Shown here in pieces: positions 45,502 through 54,115 of a stretch of DNA of 64,000 nt. Below the pieces are notes generated by a model. The model was not told where the DNA came from. It ran no database searches and worked only from the letters and a program-made list of their open reading frames with translations. Positions within the stretch are counted from its first letter, which is position 1, and each line of letters starts with the position of its first letter. The position numbers and the translations under genes are program-made. This DNA is from Flavobacterium sp. ENC (GTDB lineage Bacteria > Bacteroidota > Bacteroidia > Flavobacteriales > Flavobacteriaceae), in assembly GCF_020991415.1 (NCBI RefSeq), contig NZ_JAJMOY010000005.1, positions 248,001 to 312,000 of the forward strand, given 5' to 3'.

Positions 45502-46572
45502 TTATTGAATATGATTTTTTGTAATGTGTTCTCCTTTTCCAATTGAATGCGTCAATTTCTTCCCTAAAAGATCTTTCAACTGATAAGGTGCAAAACCATC
45601 TTCTGTTATAGGTCTGAGAGCCTCTAAGTCTCCCTCGGTAATTATATGACCAATTTCATAATTTGCTGTGGAGCGTAAAGATCTTCTTTGAACTACTAAA
45701 GATTTTTTTTCATTTTCCTCAATCCTTTTTATACCGTCACCTAATGCATAATAGACCTCATTAGCGTTTTCGACCATTTCTCTCCAGGACTTTGGATTCA
45801 TCGCAAATTTATGATCAGGTCCCTCATTTTCATTATTATCAGTAAAATGTTTTTCGATAACTACAGCACCCAATGCTACAGCTCCTAAAACTGTTGCATG
45901 CCCAAAAGTGTGATCGGATAATCCCAGAATTACATTAGGAAATCTAAGTGCAAAATTTTTAAGAACGTTTAAATTGACATACTTAAATTTATCTTTATCT
46001 ACAGTGTAATTTGTATTACATTGCATCAACACTACGTCATCAGTAATTGCTTCAATTGCATTCATTGCTCTAACTACATCTGTCATTTCTGATGCACCTG
46101 TTGCAAGTAAAACAGGTTTATTTTTTTTTGCTATATATTCTAAAATTTCAATCCATGTAATATCACCTGATCCTATTTTATATAAATCAACATATGGATC
46201 AACCTCATCAACTGATTCAAAATCATACGCACTTGTAAAAAAATCAATTCCAACTTCGTCACATTTCGCTTTTAATAATGGCGTCCAATCCCAAGATAAA
46301 CTTGCATCTTCATATACTTCATAAACACTTTTTTTCCATGAAGCCTGATGTGACAACTGAGAACCTAATTTTTCAAAACCCACCTTGCTTACAATCTTAG
46401 AAGCCTGAAAATTTTGAAATTTTGCAGCATCAGCCCCTGCCTCTTTTGCTAATTCTATTAATTTATATGCCCTTTCCAGACTACCATCATGGTTAGCGCC
46501 TATGTCAGCAATGAAATATAATGGTTCACCATTACCTATAACTCTATTTCCAAATTTAATTTTTTTACTCAT
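45502..46572 (-). CDS. Nonulosonic acid synthase (NeuB/PseI family)
   Basis: A 356-residue PEP-dependent synthase. It has a TIM barrel with [78 protein letters not shown] and VIEKHFTD (metal-binding histidines in SDHT and EKHF). A C-terminal SAF domain covers about residues 290-356. It differs clearly from neuB at 6644-7684 (CNTNYTVDKDK instead of the TTNLYPTP loop). It condenses a six-carbon 2-acylamido sugar with PEP; which sugar is discussed in findings. It overlaps the reductase gene by eight bases. Confidence 0.87.
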   Translation of the reverse strand: MSKKIKFGNRVIGNGEPLYFIADIGANHDGSLERAYKLIELAKEAGADAAKFQNFQASKIVSKVGFEKLGSQLSHQASWKKSVYEVYEDASLSWDWTPLLKAKCDEVGIDFFTSAYDFESVDEVDPYVDLYKIGSGDITWIEILEYIAKKNKPVLLATGASEMTDVVRAMNAIEAITDDVVLMQCNTNYTVDKDKFKYVNLNVLKNFALRFPNVILGLSDHTFGHATVLGAVALGAVVIEKHFTDNNENEGPDHKFAMNPKSWREMVENANEVYYALGDGIKRIEENEKKSLVVQRRSLRSTANYEIGHIITEGDLEALRPITEDGFAPYQLKDLLGKKLTHSIGKGEHITKNHIQ

Positions 46573-47455
46573 TTTTTAAATCTTTTTTTAACATAGAAAA
46601 ACCTTTATTTATTGAGAAATCAAAAGTTTTAATTGCGTTCTGAATTTTAGAATTGTTTAAAGTTGTATTTAATGCTCTTTTTGCAATAAGATCAGTTTGC
46701 TTAAAAATAACTGGCTTTATTAAATCTGAAGAAAAACCAAACTCTTGTGCTATTTTTTGCAGAAAATCATATTTTGATATTTTATCATCACAAGAAATAT
46801 TATAAACTCCAAACTCTATATCTTTTTCAACTATTTGTTCGATTAACTCCGCTAATTGCCCAACATATAATGGATTAAAAAACATATTAGCAAATCCATT
46901 TAGTTCAACTCCCTTGTTTAGCTCTGAATAACCCCATTCAAAAAGTGAATTTTTTATTGGTTTATTAAATCCATAAATATTTGTCCTTAAAATATAATAA
47001 CTTGGAGTACATTCTTTAACCGCATTCTCTCCTAACAGCTTTGTTTCGGCGTAATAATTTAGAGGATTTACTTTTGAATTTTCAAGATAATCACCATTAT
47101 CACCATCAAAAACAGAGTCAGTAGATATATATAGATACTTTTTTGCTTTCAATATTGAGAAGACATTCATAGTAGCCTCAACATTTGATTTATAAGCTAA
47201 ATCTCTATCCTTTTCGCATAAATTTACATTAACTTCAGCCGAACAATGAATAATAGCATCAAAAAAAATGTGATCAATTGAGTTCACAAAATCTGCTGAA
47301 GACAAATCACCATAAAACATGGTTACTCCAGAAACTGAATAATCAACTTTTCTTGAAATACCATGTATATGATATTTTTCAGATTTTAGAAAACTTCTAT
47401 ATACAGATTTACCAAGCATACCACTAATACCTGTAATTAGAACATTTTTATTCAT
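46565..47455 (-). CDS. RmlD-like NAD(P)-dependent sugar reductase
   Basis: A 296-residue extended SDR with VLITGISGMLGKSVYRSF (cofactor loop), DAIIHCSAEVNVNLCEKDRDLAYKSN, a STDSVFDGDNGDYLE segment and the catalytic PLNYYAETKLLGE. This is RmlD-type and would reduce a 4-keto group. It directly follows the PseB-like dehydratase (3-bp gap), so reduction of UDP-4-keto-6-deoxy-L-AltNAc is the simplest reading. Classical pseudaminate pathways have an aminotransferase in that position. Confidence 0.8.
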   Translation of the reverse strand: MNKNVLITGISGMLGKSVYRSFLKSEKYHIHGISRKVDYSVSGVTMFYGDLSSADFVNSIDHIFFDAIIHCSAEVNVNLCEKDRDLAYKSNVEATMNVFSILKAKKYLYISTDSVFDGDNGDYLENSKVNPLNYYAETKLLGENAVKECTPSYYILRTNIYGFNKPIKNSLFEWGYSELNKGVELNGFANMFFNPLYVGQLAELIEQIVEKDIEFGVYNISCDDKISKYDFLQKIAQEFGFSSDLIKPVIFKQTDLIAKRALNTTLNNSKIQNAIKTFDFSINKGFSMLKKDLKNE

Positions 47456-47458
47456 TTT

Positions 47459-48469
47459 TTAAATTTCAAAATTAGCATCAACATGCTCTTTTATTAAACC
47501 CCTTAAAGAATTAACAGTTTCCCAATCTTCGTTTGAGCCTGAATTATAATTAAATCCTTCCTCAACTTTTACTGCTTTAAAATGATTTAAGAACTCTTCT
47601 ATTTTAAATTTTGGAACAGAAGGTAGTATTGTATAATATTTCCCAAGATCATACGTGTAAAATGAATCCGAAGCAGTAATCATTTCTTCATGTATTTTTT
47701 CACCTGGTCTAATTCCAACTACTTCAATTGGGCAATCTGGTGCAATTGCTTCTGCAACATCTGTAATTTTATAAGACGGTATTTTAGGTATAAAGATTTC
47801 TCCCCCCCAAGCATGTTCCATAGCATGCATAACCATATCTACACCTCCCTGAAGAGAGATATTAAAACGTGTCATTGCTAAATCTGTAATTGGCAACTTC
47901 CCTTCTTTCTTTTTATTAATGAAAAATGGAATAACAGAGCCATTAGATCCCATAACATTTCCATATCTTACTACTGAAAATTTTATAGGATTAAAACCTT
48001 TTATATTATTAGCTGCAACAAATAATTTATCTGATGTTAGCTTAGTTGCGCCATAAAGATTAATAGGAGCGCAAGCTTTATCTGTTGATAATGCAACTAC
48101 ATTTTGTACATTAGTCTGCATTGCTGCATGAATTACATTTTGAGCACCACCAATATTTGTTTTAATACATTCATCAGGATTATATTCTGCTAAATGAACA
48201 TGTTTCATCGCCGCCGCATGGATAACATAATCTACTCCCTGAAAAGCTCTAATCAATCTTTGCTCATCTCTAACATCACCCAATAAAAAACGTATTTGCG
48301 GATATTTATCTGTAGGATATTCTTGTGCCATCTGAAACTGCTTTTGCTCGTCTCTTGAAAAGATAATCACTTTTTTAACGGATGGATAAGTTTTAAAAAT
48401 ATGCTTTGTCAGGGCCTTACCCAAAGAACCAGTTCCTCCGGTTATAAGTATCGTTTTATTATTTAACAT
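47459..48469 (-). CDS. pseB: UDP-GlcNAc 4,6-dehydratase, inverting (PseB-like)
   Basis: A 336-residue soluble SDR that forms UDP-2-acetamido-2,6-dideoxy-L-arabino-hexos-4-ulose. PseB features: ILITGGTGSLGKALTKHIF, FSRDEQKQFQMAQEY, VIHAAAMKHVHLAEYNP, LSTDKACAPINLYGATKLTSDKLFVAAN (catalytic Asp-Lys and Tyr) and VRYGNVMGSNGSVIPFF. FnlA/CapE dehydratases lack the PINLYGATKL form, which favours PseB. It starts the second nonulosonate cassette and is 31 bp after the Wzz-like gene. Confidence 0.9.
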   Translation of the reverse strand: MLNNKTILITGGTGSLGKALTKHIFKTYPSVKKVIIFSRDEQKQFQMAQEYPTDKYPQIRFLLGDVRDEQRLIRAFQGVDYVIHAAAMKHVHLAEYNPDECIKTNIGGAQNVIHAAMQTNVQNVVALSTDKACAPINLYGATKLTSDKLFVAANNIKGFNPIKFSVVRYGNVMGSNGSVIPFFINKKKEGKLPITDLAMTRFNISLQGGVDMVMHAMEHAWGGEIFIPKIPSYKITDVAEAIAPDCPIEVVGIRPGEKIHEEMITASDSFYTYDLGKYYTILPSVPKFKIEEFLNHFKAVKVEEGFNYNSGSNEDWETVNSLRGLIKEHVDANFEI

Positions 48470-48500
48470 ATGTAATTGTTATAAGTATTTGTAAATATAT

Positions 48501-49568
48501 TTAAACTAACTGTTTAAATATCCGTTTAATAATGAGATAAATTAAAATCAAAAATCCTCCAATGAATCCTCCTAGAATCATTCCTTTCATTTTTCCAACC
48601 CGTTCTTTTGATAAAGGTAAAATTGGACGATCAATAACCTGAATTAAAGGTGTATCTCTGCGCAAAGTTACTTTTGCCAATTCAGTCTGCTTAACGAGCT
48701 CCGTTAATATTGCTGTGTTTGCCTGTACATCAACTTGCCTTTTCATGGAAGGAGTACGCCGTACATTAAGCGCAGGATTCAAATTAAAAGTATTGTCGTT
48801 AGCAACAGCTACTCCTGTAATGGCGCCATTTAATTCACCACGGATTGAATCTGTCTGCTTTTGTAAAATTGCCATATTTAAACGTGCTTTTTTACTTTTG
48901 GTTTTAATATAAAAATCAGAAACCTCTTTGGCCAGTGCCTCACAAAAATACTTTGCAAACAATTCATTAGTTGAAGAAACATCAATATTAATTATAGAAA
49001 CTTTTTTGTCTTTTTGCCCAACAGATAAACTAGATTTGGACAGATTACTATACATGGAACCAATTATACTGTCCTGCATTCTGGAAAAGTTTTTTCGATC
49101 GCTATTTGGCAAAAATTGAATTGAAGTTAGTTTAGGATTTTCTTTCCAGTTATCTCTCCATTTATTGTTTTGAATATACATTTCTGCTAAAGAAATAACT
49201 TTGCCATCGACATTTACCGGAGACAATAATGTTTTTTCAACCATCGATCTGGATTTAAACAATTCTGTCAAATTTGATCCGGTGAAAATTCCTCCGCCAC
49301 TACCCCCTAAATCTAATCCAAGAGTACTGGCAAGTCCTAATGCACTTCCGAGTCCGCCAACTCCTTTTTCGTCTTCAAGTGCGAACGACAAATTAGCAGT
49401 ATAAATAGGTTTTTTAATTAAAGAATATGTTAACCCTATACCAGCACCAATTAGTCCTGCCAAAAATATCTTTATCCATTGCGACCATAAAAAACTATAC
49501 CAGTCCTTAGCTTTTTCGATTAACTCTTTTAACGATATTTCATCGTTCTCTATTGGTTTACTATCCAT
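48501..49568 (-). CDS. Wzz/Wzc-type chain-length regulator without kinase domain
   Basis: A 355-residue inner-membrane protein. Two transmembrane helices (about residues 33-50 and 328-347) flank a periplasmic domain with a conserved P-rich exit (DTPLIQVIDRPILPLSKERVGK). There is no ATP-binding domain, so it is a co-polymerase of the Wzz class. It follows the SLBB export gene by 2 bp and probably acts with the Wzx/Wzy pathway. It is smaller than the BY-kinase protein at 58659-61100. Confidence 0.85.
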   Translation of the reverse strand: MDSKPIENDEISLKELIEKAKDWYSFLWSQWIKIFLAGLIGAGIGLTYSLIKKPIYTANLSFALEDEKGVGGLGSALGLASTLGLDLGGSGGGIFTGSNLTELFKSRSMVEKTLLSPVNVDGKVISLAEMYIQNNKWRDNWKENPKLTSIQFLPNSDRKNFSRMQDSIIGSMYSNLSKSSLSVGQKDKKVSIINIDVSSTNELFAKYFCEALAKEVSDFYIKTKSKKARLNMAILQKQTDSIRGELNGAITGVAVANDNTFNLNPALNVRRTPSMKRQVDVQANTAILTELVKQTELAKVTLRRDTPLIQVIDRPILPLSKERVGKMKGMILGGFIGGFLILIYLIIKRIFKQLV

Positions 49569-49570
49569 AA

Positions 49571-51976
49571 TTATCTAAAAGCAGTAACAATTAATAATGC
49601 TAAACTTGTCAGAACACTTCCAATACTTACCCACTCCCCGGTACTCATTTTCCTGGTTTCAGGTTTTTCCGGAACAACTATTTGAGAGTCTGGCTCTACA
49701 GTAGGATATGACCTAAAGAATAAAAAAGATTTCGTTACATCAGCTTTTCCATTAGGATATATTATATAGGCTTTTCTTTTCCAGCCTTTATTGTTTACGC
49801 CTCCTACGGCACTTATGTAATATTTAAATCCTTTTCCTCTTCTGTATGGAATTTCAGATGTTAACAAAACATTTCCAGTCACTTTTACGCCTTCATTATA
49901 AACAGCAACTTCAATTTCGTCACCTGGAAATAAAGTAACGTTGGAATAATGATTTTTATCTTTCTCAATTTTCTCCCAGTTAATAGGAATGGTTGAAAAC
50001 TTTTTATCTCTTATTTTTTCTTTTAAAGTATCTTCTTTCGATAAATTTAAATCTACGTTTTCTATTTTTTCGATTTCTTCCTCTTTAATAGGTCTCTTGA
50101 TTTTCATACCTTCTAAATTTGCAATAGAAGTCAATCCACCGGCTCTCATTACGATATTGTAAACTTTTTCTTTCTTGTTTGCCAAAACGTATTTTCCCGG
50201 ATAAGTGACAGCGCCAGTTATAGTAATCATTTCAGGCTTTTCGTAAACCGCTATTCTTCTTATATTTATAACATCGAAAGGTTTTAAAGCAAAATTCTTA
50301 ATTTGCTCATTATTATCGCCTGAAATCTCAAGCTCCACTAATTCAATTCGATTTGGATCAGCATCGTTTATTACATCCGATTTAACCATTCTTGCAATTT
50401 CGACTCTTTTAGAAGCAGAACCCGTTAAACCTCCAACCTGTGCAATTAAATCATTTAAGGTTAAGTTATCAAAATAATCATATGTACCAGGCTTTTTTAC
50501 TTCACCGTCAATAGTGACTTTATATTCTTCTCTGAAATCAAGAATAGAATAAACTGTTACTATATCTTCTCTTTTCAACTGAATGTCCGCATTTATATCA
50601 CCAGATAATGCAGCACCTAAATCTACATTCACTATTTCCGTTGTCAAATCAGACTTTAAGCGTATAATTCTGGCTCTTTTACTGTAGGCATCTTCTTTAA
50701 GTCCTTCTGCTCGCGTAATAAGATCAGAAATTCTCATTCCTTCGCTGTAAGAGTAATAATCAGGTCTAAAAACAGCCCCCTCTATTTTGATACGATTTTC
50801 AAATCGATTTAAAATTTTCGTTACTTTAAAAACATCTCCGGATTGTGGATTATAAGTACTAAAATCACTTTCGTTTATATCATGAACTCTAAACTCTTTA
50901 CCTGTTTTTTGCACCACATTGACAGAAGCAGTATAAGCAAATTCGTTAAATCCTGAAGCAAAATTTAATAAATCTGAAAATGTTTCTCCTTTTTTCATTT
51001 CGAAAATACCAGGGCGTTTTACCTCTCCTTCAACTGTTACTCTTTGGCTATATGCAGGAATTCTAATTACATCATTATCCTTTAAGCTAACATTATCAGA
51101 TTGGTCTCCCTTAACCAGAAACCTGTAAATATCTATATTTTTAAAAACTTTATTGTTTCTAATTAATTCAATATTTCTGTAACTCCCATTTTTTCCCGGA
51201 CCACCCGCCAGGTGTAACGCATTGTATACAGTAGCTAAGGATGAGATTGAATAATTACCAGGCTGTTTACCTCCAACCACTGTTATTTTAATAGTTCGTA
51301 TTTGACTTAAACTAATACTTACCTGAGATTGTCCGGATCTAACTGTAGTGTATACTTTAGCAATTGCTGCTTTTATTTTTTGAGTCGCTGCTTCAATTGA
51401 CATTCCTGAAACGGCTATTTGTCCAACATTTTGAATTGATATTTTTCCTTCAACACTTACTGGAATACTTGCATTATATTCCTGAACGCCATATACGCTT
51501 ACTTGCAATTCATCTCCAGGCCCCAAGATATAATTCATTGGAGTCGCTAATTTTAAATCCGGCTCAAAATTAAGCGTTGGATTATCAAAAAGCTCTGAAC
51601 CAAAAATTAATGAGTTAACTGAATCTTTTACTTTTTCATTAGTAATTTTGACTTGTTTTCTCTCAGAGTCATTGGAGTTCTCCTGAATTTTTGGTTTATT
51701 ATTATTATTAGATTTACCTGCATATTCATTAAGCCTTGACTTCAGTTTGTCGTATTCTGTCTGGCTCATTCCCTTGGAAATTGCCATTGATTCAACTTGT
51801 TCGATAGTAGTATTATTGCTTTTTAATTGGGCATCAATTTTAGCTATATCGCTATCTGTCAAATAATCTACATTTACTGTACTTAAATCTTTAGATCTAA
51901 GAATATCCTGAGCATTAACATGTAAAGAAGTAAATAAAAGAATGAACAGAGTAAGAACGTATATTGTTTTTTTCAT
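49571..51976 (-). CDS. Large SLBB-domain polysaccharide export protein (Wza-like)
   Basis: An 801-residue secreted protein. Its signal peptide (MKKTIYVLTLFILLFTSLHVNAQ) precedes a low-complexity N-rich linker and a Poly_export domain near residues 145-230 (MNYILGPGDELQVSVYGVQEY). At least five SLBB-like repeats follow, and a hydrophobic helix ends it (SIGSVLTSLALLIVTAFR). It is two to three times longer than classical Wza, the Bacteroidota variety. It probably forms an outer-membrane/periplasmic export channel with the Wzz-like protein. Confidence 0.88.
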   Translation of the reverse strand: MKKTIYVLTLFILLFTSLHVNAQDILRSKDLSTVNVDYLTDSDIAKIDAQLKSNNTTIEQVESMAISKGMSQTEYDKLKSRLNEYAGKSNNNNKPKIQENSNDSERKQVKITNEKVKDSVNSLIFGSELFDNPTLNFEPDLKLATPMNYILGPGDELQVSVYGVQEYNASIPVSVEGKISIQNVGQIAVSGMSIEAATQKIKAAIAKVYTTVRSGQSQVSISLSQIRTIKITVVGGKQPGNYSISSLATVYNALHLAGGPGKNGSYRNIELIRNNKVFKNIDIYRFLVKGDQSDNVSLKDNDVIRIPAYSQRVTVEGEVKRPGIFEMKKGETFSDLLNFASGFNEFAYTASVNVVQKTGKEFRVHDINESDFSTYNPQSGDVFKVTKILNRFENRIKIEGAVFRPDYYSYSEGMRISDLITRAEGLKEDAYSKRARIIRLKSDLTTEIVNVDLGAALSGDINADIQLKREDIVTVYSILDFREEYKVTIDGEVKKPGTYDYFDNLTLNDLIAQVGGLTGSASKRVEIARMVKSDVINDADPNRIELVELEISGDNNEQIKNFALKPFDVINIRRIAVYEKPEMITITGAVTYPGKYVLANKKEKVYNIVMRAGGLTSIANLEGMKIKRPIKEEEIEKIENVDLNLSKEDTLKEKIRDKKFSTIPINWEKIEKDKNHYSNVTLFPGDEIEVAVYNEGVKVTGNVLLTSEIPYRRGKGFKYYISAVGGVNNKGWKRKAYIIYPNGKADVTKSFLFFRSYPTVEPDSQIVVPEKPETRKMSTGEWVSIGSVLTSLALLIVTAFR

Positions 51977-52002
51977 ATTAAAAATATTTGATACAAATAA
52001 AT

Positions 52003-53049
52003 CTATGAGTATTGTTTTTGATAATAATCTTTATAAGAGCCAGAAGTTACATTTTGTAACCACTCTTCATTTTCAAGATACCAATTAATTGTTTTTTCCA
52101 AACCTTCTTCAAAAGTTACAGAAGGTTTCCAACCTAGTTCTTTATTAATTTTTGAAGCATCTATTGCATACCTCAAATCATGACCAGGCCTGTCTTTTAC
52201 ATAAGTTATCAGCTCTTGGGAAGTCCCGGAAGTTCTACCTAATTTTTCATCCATAATCTGGCATAATAATTTTACCAAATCGATATTTTTCCACTCATTG
52301 AAACCACCAATATTATAGGTTTCATGATTTTTTCCTTCATGAAAAACCAAATCAATTGCTGCTGCATGATCCTCTACAAATAGCCAATCTCTCGTGTAAT
52401 TTCCATCACCATAAACCGGTAATGGTTTATTATTTATAATATTATTTATAAAAAGTGGAATCAATTTTTCAGGAAAGTGATAAGATCCGTAATTATTGGA
52501 GCAGTTTGTCAAAACATACGGTAGTCCGTAAGTCTCTCCATAAGCTCTGACAAAGTGATCAGAACTTGCTTTTGAGGCAGAATATGGAGAATTGGGATCG
52601 TATGGTGTCGTTTCAGTAAAAAGCCCTTCAGCTCCCAGAGAACCATACACTTCATCTGTACTTATATGATAAAATCTTTTATTTGTAAAATCATCCTTCC
52701 ATTGATTTTTTGCAGCATTTAACAAATTCATTGTACCAATAACATTGGTTTTTACAAAAGCCAAAGGATCTTCAATAGAACGATCTACATGTGATTCTGC
52801 CGCTAAATGCAATATACCGTCGAAATTATAGTTTAGGAAGAGTTCATTGATAAAAGATTCATCAACAATATCTCCTTTTACAAAATGATAATTGGGGTGA
52901 TCTTCAATATCTTTTATATTTTCCAGATTTCCTGCATAAGTCAAAGCATCTAAATTAAAAATTTGATAATCAGGATATCTGTTCACAAAACGTCTAACTA
53001 CATGTGATCCAATAAAACCGGCACCACCTGTTATAAGTATTTTTTTCAT
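52003..53049 (-). CDS. rfbB: dTDP-glucose 4,6-dehydratase
   Basis: A 348-residue extended SDR: ILITGGAGFIGSHVVRRFV, HLAAESHVDRSIEDP, FYHISTDEVYGSLG (catalytic Asp-Glu pair), YSASKASSDHFVRAYGETYGLP and NNYGSYHFPEKLIPL. It is the second step to dTDP-L-rhamnose. It stands 24 kb from rfbACD. No second copy is visible, so both regions must be expressed for rhamnose. It lies 13 bp after the GDP-mannose gene. Confidence 0.95.
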   Translation of the reverse strand: MKKILITGGAGFIGSHVVRRFVNRYPDYQIFNLDALTYAGNLENIKDIEDHPNYHFVKGDIVDESFINELFLNYNFDGILHLAAESHVDRSIEDPLAFVKTNVIGTMNLLNAAKNQWKDDFTNKRFYHISTDEVYGSLGAEGLFTETTPYDPNSPYSASKASSDHFVRAYGETYGLPYVLTNCSNNYGSYHFPEKLIPLFINNIINNKPLPVYGDGNYTRDWLFVEDHAAAIDLVFHEGKNHETYNIGGFNEWKNIDLVKLLCQIMDEKLGRTSGTSQELITYVKDRPGHDLRYAIDASKINKELGWKPSVTFEEGLEKTINWYLENEEWLQNVTSGSYKDYYQKQYS

Positions 53050-53061
53050 TTTAAATTTTAA

Positions 53062-54069
53062 TTAATTTAATAAATCTGAATTTATTTTTTCCAACTCACT
53101 GTATATGTCTTTTACATCTTGTGAGTTTTCTTTTTGCAAAATTAGATTTGCTGTATCGGTATATACAAAAATAGTATTTTTTAATCCTAGAAAAGTAGTA
53201 TGTTTTCCAGAGCCAATAACCATATTTCCATTTTTATCAACAGGATGATTTTTTGAAAGCAAATAATCATAAACAGACTCAAACGAGCCTAAATCTGACC
53301 AGGAGAATGACGCAGGTACGACTTTAATTTTCTTACTGCGTTCCATTACTGCATAATCAATACTAATTGACGGAATTTCCATTGACAAATCTAAATTAAG
53401 AAGCCCTTTTTCGTTTGCTTCCCAAACTGCTTTTGATTTTTCATAAACCTCAGGCTGAAATTGTTTTAATTCGTCCAAAAGAACTCCTGCTTTAAAGCAG
53501 AACATTCCGCTATTCCATAAAAAATTACCTCTTGCAATAAACTCTTTTGCGGTAGTTTCATTTGGTTTTTCACGAAATGACAGCACTTTATCCCCTTTAG
53601 ATTCGATATATCCATAGCCCGTTTCAGGCTTAGTTGGTATAATTCCAAAAGTAACAATAAAACCTTCATTGGCTTTTTTAACGGCTTCCTGAATTGCATT
53701 ATTGTAATCATCCATTTTATCAATAATATGATCCGATGGCGTTATGATTAAAATATCGTCCGGATCTGAAGCAAATGCTGCAAAAGCGATAGCAGCTGCA
53801 GTATTTCTTGGTGTAGCTTCTACAATATTTAAATAAGTTGTTTTAGTTTTGTCCATCACCTTTCCGCTTAAGTGATGATTGTCTACATTTCCAACCACCA
53901 TTACTTTATCCGCTAAATGACTGTTGCGTTGCACTGTCATTTCAAATAATGATTTGTTTTCAAATATCTCTAAATATTGTTTAGGCTGGCTTTTTCGTGA
54001 CAGCGGCCATAATCTACTACCAACTCCACCAGTTAAAATGACATGTATAATTGAATTTTTTGTTTCCAT
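53062..54069 (-). CDS. manC: Mannose-1-phosphate guanylyltransferase
   Basis: A 335-residue single-domain enzyme making GDP-mannose: VILTGGVGSRLWPLSRKSQPKQYL, ITPSDHIID, FGIIPTKPETGYGYIE, FREKPN and NFLWNSGMFCFKAG. The C-terminal phosphomannose isomerase domain of long ManC proteins is absent. No GMD, fucose synthase or phosphomannomutase gene is in the window, so GDP-mannose may be used directly or made for processes elsewhere. Confidence 0.9.
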   Translation of the reverse strand: METKNSIIHVILTGGVGSRLWPLSRKSQPKQYLEIFENKSLFEMTVQRNSHLADKVMVVGNVDNHHLSGKVMDKTKTTYLNIVEATPRNTAAAIAFAAFASDPDDILIITPSDHIIDKMDDYNNAIQEAVKKANEGFIVTFGIIPTKPETGYGYIESKGDKVLSFREKPNETTAKEFIARGNFLWNSGMFCFKAGVLLDELKQFQPEVYEKSKAVWEANEKGLLNLDLSMEIPSISIDYAVMERSKKIKVVPASFSWSDLGSFESVYDYLLSKNHPVDKNGNMVIGSGKHTTFLGLKNTIFVYTDTANLILQKENSQDVKDIYSELEKINSDLLN

Positions 54070-54115
54070 TTTTCTTAAAATAAAATTTCTTAAAATAAAA
54101 AAAGACCTTTAGTGA

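Noticed and set aside
45502..46572. Duplicate of neuB.
   Set aside because: Sequence differs at the substrate loop and N-terminus; it belongs to another branch of the family.
47459..48469. FnlA/CapE-type dehydratase (L-FucNAc pathway).
   Set aside because: The PINLYGATKLTSDK block and MKHVHLAEYNP fit PseB; FnlB and FnlC partners are missing.
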